Assembly: GCA_016784545.1 (NCBI GenBank)
Contig: JADHUM010000041.1
Location: forward strand, 1 to 39,033
Reading direction: 5' to 3'
DNA from: Candidatus Neomarinimicrobiota bacterium
Lineage (GTDB): Bacteria; Fidelibacterota; UBA8477; JABMPR01
Length of the DNA: 39,033 nt
The notes below the pieces were generated by a model. That model saw nothing but the letters and a program-made list of their open reading frames with translations, was not told the DNA's origin and searched no databases. The position numbers and the translations under genes are program-made. Positions 9,077 through 19,400 of this stretch are shown piece by piece (position 1 is the stretch's first letter; every line of letters starts with the position of its first letter).

Positions 9077-11500
9077 TCATCGAATCAGTAGCAACTTCCC
9101 GGATTCTTGTACATCCCCATTGTTCAGATGAAACAGATACATGCCACTGGCCACTTCCCGGCCTTGAGTGTTGGTGGCATCCCAGTAGAAAGTTCCTGCT
9201 CCAGCCCCCTGCTCTTGCCTGAGATTATAGATTTCATGTCCCAGCACATCGTAAATGATCAGATTCACAGGACCTGACTGAGGAAGCTGAAAGCGGATTC
9301 CAACCCGACTATTGAATGGATTTGGATAGCTACCAAGCAATTGGAATTGATAATCCTCCAACAGTGCCCCATCATCAGGCTGGATGGAAAGCGTCGTGTC
9401 CGGGATAAATCCCATTTCTTCCAGAGCTGGTATGATCTCTGGATTTCCCATGAACTCATTCCAGATAAGACCTGTGCGGTAATTCTCCATCATCACAATG
9501 ATCGGTCCTTGATCAATGGCCAAATAGGAGCTTGAGTACCACTCATGGGTTTCATTGAAAGCATCATAAAAGCCAAAGGGACCAAAGATTCTTTCCCCAT
9601 GGTCCGTATAAAAATGTTGGAGTGCAGCCATGGATTCCATGGGAGTATAGGGAAAACTGGATAGGGCTGCCGTAGGTGTAATGGTTCCATTGTCACGATT
9701 TAAAGCTGGTTCATGAGCGAGGTATCCGAAAGGATCGTCACTGGCAGTAAGTCCCCAGCAATCTTCACCATAGCCTACATAACCACCGGGATTATCAATA
9801 CACCAGGCCCGGTTAATAAGAGTTTGGTTCCGGTTATTGAAGAAATAATTGGTATGACTATCCTGCCTGCCCCGTGGATCAAACCCTAGATAGGAATAAT
9901 GGGTGAAGAATAGGGGACCACCATAAGGCCAGCCAACGTCGAGGGTATAATCATAATAGCTTTCTCCATTATCATAAGCACTTGAGGAGCAAAATCCATC
10001 TTCCCAGAGATTAGCAGGAACACCATGAGTAGGCGATGCAATAGCAAGCATGTAAACTATCCCCGTTTCGTTGGGTCCCTGGAGAGCGAAATTCATAGTC
10101 CATTCATAATCTGGAGACCAATGCCAGTAAAGAAAGTTACTGGTCGGCGTCCGACGATACCAATCCCACTCCACGCTCTCCCATAAGCTGGTAGCCAATG
10201 TTACCAGAGCTTGTTCAACAGGGTCATCACCGTTGAAATAATTTCGCGCTGTGAGAATGCCCTGAACCAGAAAGGCCGTTTCTACAAGATCACCACCATT
10301 ATCATACTGACTGAAGGGAATAACCTCGCCAGTCGTTCCGTTGAGCCAATGTGACCAGGCCCCATGAAATCTATCTGCACCTTCCAAAAACTGAAATAAT
10401 TCCAATAGACGAGCTGCTGCTTCCGCCCGAGTCACAAAGCCCCTTTCAGCACCCACAACAGTAGCCATGATGCCAAATCCGGTACCTCCTGATGTGACAA
10501 TATCATTGTTCCCTGGTGTACGTTCCAGAGCCATCTTTGAGACAGGATGGGCGTAATCCCAGAAATAGCGAAATGTGGATCTTTGTATCATATCCAGAAA
10601 GGCTTCATCCCCCAGAGCCTGAGTACTAACCTCAATGGGTTCAGTGAAGTCAGATTCGTTGTAACTGGCATCAACAGCTGAAATCTTGTAATAACCTGAT
10701 AGTCCAGACTCACCTAAAAAATGATTAAAGAAGGGGATATCCATCTCCGTATACCCCACCAGGAAATAGCTTCCACCCCAATTGCTGCGATAAATTCTAT
10801 AACCCGCTACATCCTCATCCTCCACTGGCGTCCAGCTCAAGTCAATATGCTGGTCATAACCTACAGCGGTAAGATTTGCAGGTATTCCAGGTGCTATGGT
10901 GTCGGCATCGCCAAATGAGGTCATACGAATTTCATCCAGAAAAAGAGTATGTTCCAGATTATCGCTGGAGCTTTGCCCATAGAAGATAGTCTTGACAGAC
11001 GACATATTGGTGTTGCCGGCCACCACAAAGAAGGTATCAAGCGGCATGGAATATTGCTGCCATTGGCCCACGGAAACAGATTCAAGAAAACCACCCATAT
11101 TCAATTCACCGGTCTTCTGACCGCCCGTGTCCTCAAGGTATATGAGTGGCAGATCATCCAAGGCAATAGCTGCATCGGTATACATCCAAAATGTAAGCAA
11201 ATCCTTGGTGAGGAGATCGTGCCCTGCCCAACCGACCTCGGCAACAGCAGCTCCCCAATTGCCTGTTGACTGACTCGTCCAATGGAGGCGTAAACTGTTA
11301 TTACCGTTGAATACCGTTCCCTCATCCACAGGAAATTTCTCACCGATGCGTTCCAACACGCTGGGTGAATTCACAAAACACCAACTGGGATCATAGGAAG
11401 TGGATGTGGGACTGTCATCAAAAAAAACGAAGTCTTCTGCCTGGGCGACCTCCACTGTGACGCTCATCAACAATAGTGTGCTCAATATTAATTTTTTCAT
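9077..11500 (-). CDS. Secreted PF10091 'glycoamylase' family (GH144-like) enzyme with FN3 and sorting tail
   Basis: 807 aa from ATG 11500, chosen because GGGAGG lies just upstream and the product begins with a signal peptide (MKKLILSTLLL...VAQA). An in-frame ATG at 11506 sits too close to that site. Order: N-terminal beta-sandwich, probably carbohydrate-binding (~24-205); fibronectin-III-like domain (~210-300); PF10091 catalytic region (~310-720) with GGTGFGIMATVVGAERGFV, YDNGGDLVETAFLVQGIL and DQGPIIVMMENYRTGLIWNEF; C-terminal sorting tail with YPNPFNSRVGIRF. PF10091 includes GH144 endo-beta-1,2-glucanases and a domain of cyclic beta-1,2-glucan synthases. Substrate here is inferred, not shown. 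It lies between another PF10091 protein and the ABC importer genes; its stop overlaps a potential ATG of the next gene. Confidence 0.87.
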   Translation of the reverse strand: MKKLILSTLLLMSVTVEVAQAEDFVFFDDSPTSTSYDPSWCFVNSPSVLERIGEKFPVDEGTVFNGNNSLRLHWTSQSTGNWGAAVAEVGWAGHDLLTKDLLTFWMYTDAAIALDDLPLIYLEDTGGQKTGELNMGGFLESVSVGQWQQYSMPLDTFFVVAGNTNMSSVKTIFYGQSSSDNLEHTLFLDEIRMTSFGDADTIAPGIPANLTAVGYDQHIDLSWTPVEDEDVAGYRIYRSNWGGSYFLVGYTEMDIPFFNHFLGESGLSGYYKISAVDASYNESDFTEPIEVSTQALGDEAFLDMIQRSTFRYFWDYAHPVSKMALERTPGNNDIVTSGGTGFGIMATVVGAERGFVTRAEAAARLLELFQFLEGADRFHGAWSHWLNGTTGEVIPFSQYDNGGDLVETAFLVQGILTARNYFNGDDPVEQALVTLATSLWESVEWDWYRRTPTSNFLYWHWSPDYEWTMNFALQGPNETGIVYMLAIASPTHGVPANLWEDGFCSSSAYDNGESYYDYTLDVGWPYGGPLFFTHYSYLGFDPRGRQDSHTNYFFNNRNQTLINRAWCIDNPGGYVGYGEDCWGLTASDDPFGYLAHEPALNRDNGTITPTAALSSFPYTPMESMAALQHFYTDHGERIFGPFGFYDAFNETHEWYSSSYLAIDQGPIIVMMENYRTGLIWNEFMGNPEIIPALEEMGFIPDTTLSIQPDDGALLEDYQFQLLGSYPNPFNSRVGIRFQLPQSGPVNLIIYDVLGHEIYNLRQEQGAGAGTFYWDATNTQGREVASGMYLFHLNNGDVQESGKLLLIR

Positions 11501-11543
11501 GGCCATCTCCCTCCCTCGGTAAGATGAATGGTAATAGGTTGTA

Positions 11544-12965
11544 TTACGGTATATTTTTTCGTTCAACAGCTAGGGGGAAACACTCCTCAGAAGCAATGAA
11601 CTCCAATACATGAGTCATTTCTCCAACCTGCTTGAAAGTCCTGGTTAAGGACCCCGTATTCAAATAATTATTGATTGACAGCAGAATCATCCCCTGGTCA
11701 AGGGCGAGGTATTTCTCTGCCACTTCTCCTGTTTTCGGGTTTACCGAGTCAAGAAACCCATAGTCTCCGCGGATCATGAAACTCTTTTCCAGCATTTCAA
11801 GATTATCTACAATCCAGCGAGGTGCTAAACTTAAGCCTAAAATACTGGCATGGGGTGTCACAATGTCTTCACGACTGCCCTCCCTGTGGCTACCAATATC
11901 TGAGACCCCAAAGACATCATAGCCACCATCAGGTGTGGCACATGGGCTCATACCCCAGACTTGATATCCCAGGTAGTTTAAGGCGTAATCTCTATGAATA
12001 GCCACGATCCGCTTATCGTTTTCCCCCAGCCCCTTGGGTGCTTCCAGTCCTTCGTTCACAAATAGGGTGGGCATAAGATATTCAAACATGCTCCCGCCCC
12101 AGGATGGTAAAATCTGCAAGGAATCTTTATAGAGGTAATAGCCACTGCTGAAGCTTTTTTCCTGATCAATTTGTTGTAAGAAATGATGGGGTGAACCATA
12201 TTGATCCACGGTATCGGGCAACACTCGATAAAGCTGGGTCCAATGGCTCAACGGAACTTGTTTCCAGGCAAGTCCCAGATAGCTTACGATTCTGCTCTCA
12301 CTACAGAGCATTCCATAGTGATAGGGTGAGAATTCTTGTTTCTCCAGATCATAACCCAGATAAAATTGCCCAAGGTCTGGATCTAAGAGCCAGGCGAAAT
12401 CCACACCGCTTAAAATATTCTGGCAACTCCTGTTCAATTCCGGGTATTTGACAGAAATTGCAGCAATACTGGCATACAACCAGGCGGCATCGACGCTGGA
12501 AACGTACTGGCGTGTCACCTCCATGGCTGGAATACTGTACCAATTGAGATGAAAACCCTTATAGCGTTCCATTTTCTGCAATGAACTCAAGGTGAGGGTT
12601 AAATATTCCATGGCTTTTTCATGAGAGATGAATCCCAAATCCTCAGCAGCAGCCACACATACCATATATATACCAATATTTGTGGCTGAGGTGTAATCTG
12701 ATGGGGCGGAATTCCTGGCATTAAGATTGTCCGGTATCAAGCCGGTGGCACTATCAGCGAATGTTGCGAAGAATTTCCAGGTGTCTTCTGCCAGCACTCT
12801 GAGATAGAGGCTGTCCCGGGAGGTGATTTGCTGAAGTTCTGGGGTAATCAGAAGTAAATCGGTTTGAGGAATAGATTCTGGCAGGGATGGAGGAACTGCA
12901 CAGCTGGTGAGTAGCTGCGAGATCACCGGGAAGAGAATTATTATGCGAATTAATTTCTTGGGCAT
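11544..12965 (-). CDS. PF10091/DUF3131-like (alpha/alpha)6 glycosidase lipoprotein
   Basis: 473 aa from ATG 12965, chosen because it starts a lipoprotein signal (MPKKLIRIIILFPVIS with lipobox LLTSC); a longer frame to 13022 lacks a signal at its start and runs into the GH94 gene. The region after the signal (LAEDTWKFFATFADSATGLIPDN, SATNIGIYMVCVAAAEDLG) matches the pattern I associate with DUF3131/PF10091 alpha-toroid proteins. Downstream are LPSWGGSMFEYLMP, IVTPHASILGLSLAP and LALDQGMILLSINNYL. These elements also occur in the middle part of cyclic beta-1,2-glucan synthases. A membrane-anchored role next to the sorted enzyme at 9077 fits trimming of oligosaccharides in the periplasm or at the outer membrane. 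No sorting tail is present. Confidence 0.8.
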   Translation of the reverse strand: MPKKLIRIIILFPVISQLLTSCAVPPSLPESIPQTDLLLITPELQQITSRDSLYLRVLAEDTWKFFATFADSATGLIPDNLNARNSAPSDYTSATNIGIYMVCVAAAEDLGFISHEKAMEYLTLTLSSLQKMERYKGFHLNWYSIPAMEVTRQYVSSVDAAWLYASIAAISVKYPELNRSCQNILSGVDFAWLLDPDLGQFYLGYDLEKQEFSPYHYGMLCSESRIVSYLGLAWKQVPLSHWTQLYRVLPDTVDQYGSPHHFLQQIDQEKSFSSGYYLYKDSLQILPSWGGSMFEYLMPTLFVNEGLEAPKGLGENDKRIVAIHRDYALNYLGYQVWGMSPCATPDGGYDVFGVSDIGSHREGSREDIVTPHASILGLSLAPRWIVDNLEMLEKSFMIRGDYGFLDSVNPKTGEVAEKYLALDQGMILLSINNYLNTGSLTRTFKQVGEMTHVLEFIASEECFPLAVERKNIP

Positions 12966-12997
12966 ATGCGAACCACAGTCATCCCACCACGCTTGCA

Positions 12998-15379
12998 TCA
13001 CATGGTCACCTGCACCAGGCATGATTTTGCATGTTGAGGTGGGATCATGTTACCCTGAATGATCAACCCATCAACATGGAGCTCACTGATACCAGTACTG
13101 CGATTGTGGGGGTTAGTCACATTGATGGTATAGACGGTACCTCTGAATTTTCTGGTCATGGAATATTGCTTCCACTCTGCTGGAATGGCAGGATCGATAA
13201 CCAGTCCTGCCCGAGTTGGTCGAATACCCAGGATACGCTCTGAAACCATCTTATCGAGCCATGCTGCAGAGCCTGTATACCAAGTCCAGCCCCCCCGACC
13301 ATAATAATCGGAATCAGGACCATCAATATTTCCAGGAGTCACATATGGCTCTCCAAGGTATCTCTGGGGGTTCATCCCATTATGTATGGGAGAAATTCCC
13401 TGGTAGACCTTAAAAGCCAGTTCGGTTTGACCTTGCAGTGCAAATGCCCAAATAGCCCAGGTGGCTGCATGGGTATATACGCCACCATTTTCCCGCGTTC
13501 CAGCTGCGTAACGGGAAAGATACCCAATACGGGAATCAGGTTCGCTATACGCAGGTGATAAAAGCAAGGGACCAAAGTCCTTAAGTAAATATTCTTGAAC
13601 TGCAGACATGGACTTGTGTTGCTGTTCAGCGGTGCCGCTACCACTGATAACAGACCAGGTCTGTGCATTCAGGTAGATTTTGCCCTCTTTACATGCCTTG
13701 CCGCCAATGATATCGCCTTCATCTTTGGTTGCCCGAATAAACCAATCGCCATCCCACCCTGTAGTCTGAATGGCATTGATCAGTGAAAGAGATGTGTCCT
13801 GGAAAAGTTTTTGGTGCTTGGTGTCACCCATTTCGCCAGCAATGAGGATAAATTCTTTCAGGATGTAGGTTAAAAAGTGTGCTAGCCAGACCGATTCACC
13901 CTGCTCCTCCAAACCAACAGCACTGAGGCCATCGTTCCAGTCACCAGCCCCTATAAAAGGGAGTCCACGCTTACTTGTGCGCAGCAGACTACGCTTAATG
14001 GATTTCAGGCAATGTTCATAGATTGATTCAGTTTGTTTGTCATCATAAAAAGGAATCTGCTCGTGGAGCAGTGAAATGTTATCGGTTTCCTGTAGATAGG
14101 AGATAACCAGAAAGGGAAGCCACAAATAATTGTCAGCAATACCAGAATGCAAACCCTGCTCTGTAATGGGATGCCACCAATGAAGGACCGATCCGTCTAT
14201 GTATTGGTGGGCTGCATGGAGTTTGATCTGCTTTTCAGTTTTGCTCACATCAACAGGTAGAAATACCTGACTGTCCTGCAACTGATCACGGAAACCATAG
14301 GCACCACTCTGCTGATAATAGGCACTGCGACCATAAATACGGGCTGAAATAGTCTGATATTTCAACCAGCCGTTAGCCAGAATGTTAATAGATGCATCTG
14401 GTGTTTCCATCTGATGTGCATCCAGTATCTCTGACCAGTATGCTTTTACTTCATTCAGAGCTGAAACTCTTTGGTCAAGGGTCTGATATTTCTTGAGGGC
14501 GATCTCACAATTGTGAGTGCTGTCATACATACCTATTAAATATGCCAGATTCTGCTTGGCTCCTGGAGCCAGTTCTATAGGAATTTTGAGACTGGCGATA
14601 GCATCCTGCCACACTCCCTGTTTGCCTGGCGAACCATTATTAATAACAACATTCGGTTTCTCAACGCTCCCATACTGACCCAGAAAAGCTTCCTTGTCAC
14701 ATTCATATCCAGTGGCTTTGCTGGTACAGGAGAGAAAGGCATTAAAGGGATGCTCGATATTCCAATGGCCTCTATCTCCCAGGGCTATGTCCCAGAGACG
14801 TTTGCTGGCCCAGATTGTGTTCGCCTCAGAATCATATTTGGTCTCAATAAAATTCTTATGGAATTCTCTGTGATGATCATTGCTGGAGCCAAGTGTCCAT
14901 TCGAAATAATTAAACAGGCTTAGCGATCTGGATTCGGACCCCAGGTTCTCAATTTCCACATCCCAGACCTCCATTTGTTCGTTCATGGGTATGAACAGGG
15001 TCAAGGTAATCTTTATCTTACCCACACGGGATTGGAAGACTGTATATCCAAATCCATGGCGACATTGATACTCATCAAGATCAGTCTTTACGGGCAACCA
15101 GGTGGGGCTCCAGAATTCACCGGTTTCGTTATCTCGGACATAGATGTACTTACCCCAATCATCTTTCACCAAATCCTGATGCCAGCGGGTAATGCGATTA
15201 AACTCGGAATGGTCCAACCAACTGAATCCCCCACCACCCTGGGAGATCGTCAAACCATAGCGACCATTGGACAATACATTTATCCAGGGTTTGGGCGTCC
15301 GGGGAGTCTTGATGACATATTCAGTGCCCTCCTGGTTAAAATAGCCCAGCTCCGTTTCGAATTGACGGTCAGTATTCAC
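12998..15379 (-). CDS. GH94 inverting beta-glucan/oligosaccharide phosphorylase
   Basis: 793 aa with a GTG start at 15379; a TAA lies immediately upstream in frame and AGGA precedes it. The N-terminal sandwich begins GYFNQEGTEYVIKTPRTPKP as in GH94. The catalytic alpha-toroid has QSGAYGFRDQLQDSQ, WWHPITEQGLHSGIADNYLW and GAGDWNDG; the general acid is an Asp in that last motif (Asp480 or Asp483). There is no signal peptide, so it acts in the cytosol, releasing glucose-1-phosphate from imported beta-glucosides. Length matches cellobiose or cellobionate phosphorylases (~800 aa) better than 1,2-beta-oligoglucan phosphorylases (~1100 aa), although the RDQLQD/WWHP/Sx(D/N)xLWLP features are shared with the cellobionate and beta-1,2 branches. 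Exact specificity is open. Confidence 0.92.
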   Translation of the reverse strand: MNTDRQFETELGYFNQEGTEYVIKTPRTPKPWINVLSNGRYGLTISQGGGGFSWLDHSEFNRITRWHQDLVKDDWGKYIYVRDNETGEFWSPTWLPVKTDLDEYQCRHGFGYTVFQSRVGKIKITLTLFIPMNEQMEVWDVEIENLGSESRSLSLFNYFEWTLGSSNDHHREFHKNFIETKYDSEANTIWASKRLWDIALGDRGHWNIEHPFNAFLSCTSKATGYECDKEAFLGQYGSVEKPNVVINNGSPGKQGVWQDAIASLKIPIELAPGAKQNLAYLIGMYDSTHNCEIALKKYQTLDQRVSALNEVKAYWSEILDAHQMETPDASINILANGWLKYQTISARIYGRSAYYQQSGAYGFRDQLQDSQVFLPVDVSKTEKQIKLHAAHQYIDGSVLHWWHPITEQGLHSGIADNYLWLPFLVISYLQETDNISLLHEQIPFYDDKQTESIYEHCLKSIKRSLLRTSKRGLPFIGAGDWNDGLSAVGLEEQGESVWLAHFLTYILKEFILIAGEMGDTKHQKLFQDTSLSLINAIQTTGWDGDWFIRATKDEGDIIGGKACKEGKIYLNAQTWSVISGSGTAEQQHKSMSAVQEYLLKDFGPLLLSPAYSEPDSRIGYLSRYAAGTRENGGVYTHAATWAIWAFALQGQTELAFKVYQGISPIHNGMNPQRYLGEPYVTPGNIDGPDSDYYGRGGWTWYTGSAAWLDKMVSERILGIRPTRAGLVIDPAIPAEWKQYSMTRKFRGTVYTINVTNPHNRSTGISELHVDGLIIQGNMIPPQHAKSCLVQVTM

Positions 15380-15426
15380 TTAGGTGGTCCTATCATGATA
15401 TTTTTTTAATGTTAACGATCATATAA

Positions 15427-16476
15427 TCAGAAATTGAGCAATAGGTCAATTCTCTGGACATAATTAAGACGGCCAAAATCCTCATAGCTGTACTGGAATC
15501 CCAGGTCTAATCCGCCAACATTCAGGTGAAGTGATCCGCCCAGGGTCAGCCCTTTTTCGCTATCTTGCTGAAAAAGACTTTCATAGCCCATCTGAATCGC
15601 AACCATAGACCAGGGACGCCACTCCAGGCCAAGATTCAGATATTCGTAATTGTCATTTGGGTGCACAGCGTCTGCTTCAACGGTAAATTCACCAAATTTC
15701 AGCTTTGGCAAATCATAGGCTAAACCAAAGCGAAAGATCAAGGGGATATCCCAGGCATTGGTATACAAACTGGCTGGTATATGGGAGTTATCTCCAGATG
15801 CATCGCTATTCTGGTCGTATACAATCATTAAATCCTTGCCGCTGTACTGTAATTTTTGACCAAAATTGGAAACGGTAGCACCGATCCGCAAGCGCCGGTT
15901 ATCAAAATAGTATAAGCTCCCAAAATCCAGTGCTATGCCCGCTGCGTGCGAATTCCAAATGCGCTGATGGATATACTTCCCATTAAACCCAATACTGAAA
16001 AAATCTGTAAGTGCACGGGCATATGACAGGGTAAAGGCCAGATCGGTGGCGGAGAAGTATTCTCCAGTTCCTTCGGGTTTATCAACGGTTCTTACCAGCA
16101 TGTCACCAGTTGAGAGACTGACCAGTCCAAGACCCACTGATTGTGAATTTCCCAGAGGGATAATTGCGCCGTAATAGCTTATTTCCATATCGGCAAGCCA
16201 GCTGATTTGCTCCACCTGAATACTCCCCTTGTCAAAAAAGGCACCGGCTGCAGGATTCCAGTATAGGGCGCTGGCATCGTTCACCGAAGCAGCAACAGCA
16301 CCGCCCATTGCCATACTTCGTGATCCCATACCAATTTTCAGGAATTGCGCAGCAGTGGTTCCCGTCTTACTAATAATATCAGAAGCTAAAACAGGATTCC
16401 AGGAAGCAATAGATACAGCAATGCATACAGCAACCTGTACTGCAGATCGGTTAATTATATTGCTAAAGCATTTCAT
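15427..16476 (-). CDS. PorV/PorQ-family outer-membrane beta-barrel protein
   Basis: 349 aa. Signal peptide (ends near PVLAS), then the family hallmark AAQFLKIGMGSRSMAMGGAVAA and NDASALYWNPA, and alternating beta strands to a C-terminal LLLNF. The family (UPF0164, FadL-like barrels) includes PorV, which shuttles cargo in type IX secretion, but many paralogues have no known task. Here it sits between a large sorted protein gene and GH94, 21 bases after the former. I infer a role in surface display or export of locus proteins. A weak ribosome site (GGAA) precedes ATG 16476. Confidence 0.85.
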   Translation of the reverse strand: MKCFSNIINRSAVQVAVCIAVSIASWNPVLASDIISKTGTTAAQFLKIGMGSRSMAMGGAVAASVNDASALYWNPAAGAFFDKGSIQVEQISWLADMEISYYGAIIPLGNSQSVGLGLVSLSTGDMLVRTVDKPEGTGEYFSATDLAFTLSYARALTDFFSIGFNGKYIHQRIWNSHAAGIALDFGSLYYFDNRRLRIGATVSNFGQKLQYSGKDLMIVYDQNSDASGDNSHIPASLYTNAWDIPLIFRFGLAYDLPKLKFGEFTVEADAVHPNDNYEYLNLGLEWRPWSMVAIQMGYESLFQQDSEKGLTLGGSLHLNVGGLDLGFQYSYEDFGRLNYVQRIDLLLNF

Positions 16477-16497
16477 GACTGATTCCGTTACTTCTTC

Positions 16498-19400
16498 CTA
16501 TTTAATCACAGCAAATTTGCCTGTAAATGTTCCCACCAGGTCACTATCCACATAATAAATGTAGATTCCTGGTGCCAGATCCAAGCCGTCCTTGGTTTGG
16601 AGGTTCCATTCCAGAGCGCCGTCAGCCATCCCACTAAAATGATCCAGGGAAATCACATGATCCCCACTGACACTAAAGATGCTGATCTGAGCTGCCTGGG
16701 GAAGATGAATAAAATTGATCTTACGCTCTCCACGCCCTGAAGCGCTCGTCCGCTGAGACTCCCAGGCGGCAGCTGCCACATATGGGTTTGGAACAACGGC
16801 GATATTACTCAGCTGATGACTTGCCAGATTTTGATCAACTTCGGCAGCAAAGGATGTGAATGCAAACTCATCACCGCTTCTGAATGGTAAATGTATTCCA
16901 ATATTGGCAACATCCCCAGCTTCTGGTTCAATTAAATCCTCTTCAGGAGCCACAAAATAAACCCGCCATGTGTCCCGCCAGGTTCCGCCGACCTTCAGCT
17001 GCAATCTGAGATAATCCCCGGCTGAAAGAAGACTATCACGACCCTCAGCAGGCTCCCAGAGATAGGTTCTCACCTTTTTCCCGCTTGTCTGATCTATGAC
17101 ACGGAAGTTTGAAAGATGCTTAAAGCTATTCTTCAACATGGAGCTATCCAGCACACCATAGTGTACTTCATAGCTAGAAGGAAAACCGTCAATCCTGCGT
17201 GTGTAACCATCCCAGTAAGAGTTCCTTTCGGCGTAGATCAGGATGTTCGACTCACCTTGAACCCAACCTGTATTTTCTGGGTCTGGTGCCACAGAGTCAT
17301 TTCTTACCTGGATACGCATTCCTGAAAAAATTGGATTCACATCCTCATTATCAAGTGCATCTGAATCACTAAAGATCAAAAGGGTATCCGTCAGATCAGA
17401 TTCTAATTTGGAGAGGTTGTAGCTTAGCGTATCCTGATGGGTGGTGTCATCAAAGCTGAGACGATATTCACCAGCGGTCACCAGAGATGGATCAACAATA
17501 TTTACGCTGATATCCCCAGTACCAAAACCCTGGATACGTTGTAGTCCTCCAGCGATTTCAGGCGGCACATAGCCTGCAGCGGGGGCGTTGGGTGTGATGT
17601 ATACCGTATTTTTATCAACCGTAACTTTGCCAGCGTTGTTCTTCACGATAACTTTCGTGCACTCCGAGGGCAGGATGTTTTTTTCTTCCCAGCCACGGTC
17701 GTAGGCCACGACGGCATAATAGTAATCCACACCATTCTGAACGTCTGTATCTACCCAGGAATGTCTTAACCCTGTATCCCCACCCAGATAATATTCAATC
17801 CCGTGAACATCGACATTGAAGAAACCCTGGACGCCATTGGCATAATCGAATTGAGCTACCGGATTATGGAAGGCAGCTTCTCCAAATCCATTGGAGATGA
17901 TGTAAGCATCGTTGAATGAAGCATCAGTTGCTTTGTAGATCCGGTAACCTTCAAAGTCATAACCCCCGGTTGCCGGATGTGTAAAGGCTGGATCATCATA
18001 GGAACTTTCTGCAAAATCATCCCAATACAGGGTGACCTTACCATCCCCAGGTACAGCGGTGACTGTGGGTTTTTCAGGTGGACGGGCAAAATTATAGTTG
18101 GCGTTATATATATTTTGCACCACTTCTTTATTACGCTTCAGGTCGTCAAAGTTTTCACCGAATACCAGAGCCATGGAAAACCGTTCTGTATGATTTGGAG
18201 GCATGATAAAAGGACCAGACCCAAACAGGAAAGCAATATTTCCTGGTAGGGAGACATTGCTAAAATGATAATTGGCCACTCGGTCCCAAATAACCTCATC
18301 ATGACCAAACTCCACCCCCTGACCGATATAAAAAGCATCAAAAGCAGTAAGCCCGATCTGATCAGATTCATCCTTATCGGTGATATCAAAGTTAGGCTCG
18401 CCAAGAGTTGGCAATCCATCTCCTTCACCAATATCGCCTGAACCAGCCAACCCATCTGCACCAATATCGTGGAGTTCAGGATCCCAGTCGCCATCATTAT
18501 CAACCCCATCATCGCGAGCTTCATCGATGAGCGGATCGTCCAGTCCAGCGCCAGTTAAATAATTCTTATACTTCAATCCCATATGAACGGCTTCGTTTTC
18601 GTCAATAATGCCATCCAGATCATCATCCACACCATTAAAAGGGATGTCACTATATGTTGAACCACGCAGGTAGACTCTCACACTATCATACTGATTCAAG
18701 ATGAGGCTATCGCCGGAAAAATGGTAGAAATCAGCAGAGCCACCCTCGCTAAAACTTGTAAGTATTCGTCCTCGGTTATTATCAACTTCCATATTTTGGT
18801 AATCAATCACCACGATTTCATCAACCAGGTTCCGTGGCTGAAAATCGATGCTTCCCAATTCTGGAGAAGAACCAGCTGCTGCGTCCTCATCGTTGTCTAT
18901 ACCATCAAAGGGATTTCCAGGACTTTCCAAAAACGCATAGCCCGCGTAACCTGTTTCCCAATTGCCTTCGCCCAGATTGTTGGAATCCCACGTATACGCC
19001 AAATCCAGTGACAGATCGTACAAGGCCAGATCATCATTGCTGTCATTTTGCCCGCCCACTCCTGCGTCTGCATACATCCCAAAAACTGTCTTGGCATAGG
19101 TGGTGGTTGAAACATTGGTTATATCGTAATGCCAGAAAATGATATCTTCCGCCAGAACATTTGACCATTGGAAGCCGCGTACTGCCACACGCATTCCAAG
19201 TCCACCGCGATTTGGGTCAAGGGAATCTGAGTTGAATAGCCCCCAAAAATCCTGACCATAGTCCTGATAGTCATCCATGACAAAATAGCTTTCCTGATCG
19301 GCATTGGTCTTTCTGCCAAAATAGCCGTTCCAGGAACCACCCCAATCAGCCGCCTGATCTGGCCAATAGAGCGGCCAGGTGTTGGGGTCATCGCTTAGCG

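Noticed and set aside
12966-13022. Longer N-terminus for the PF10091 lipoprotein
   Set aside because: It would overlap the GH94 gene and place 19 residues before a clean lipoprotein signal.
15400-15425. Third LacI operator before the GH94 gene (TGTTAACGATCA-like)
   Set aside because: Arms do not match ATGTAA/TTACAT and symmetry is poor.
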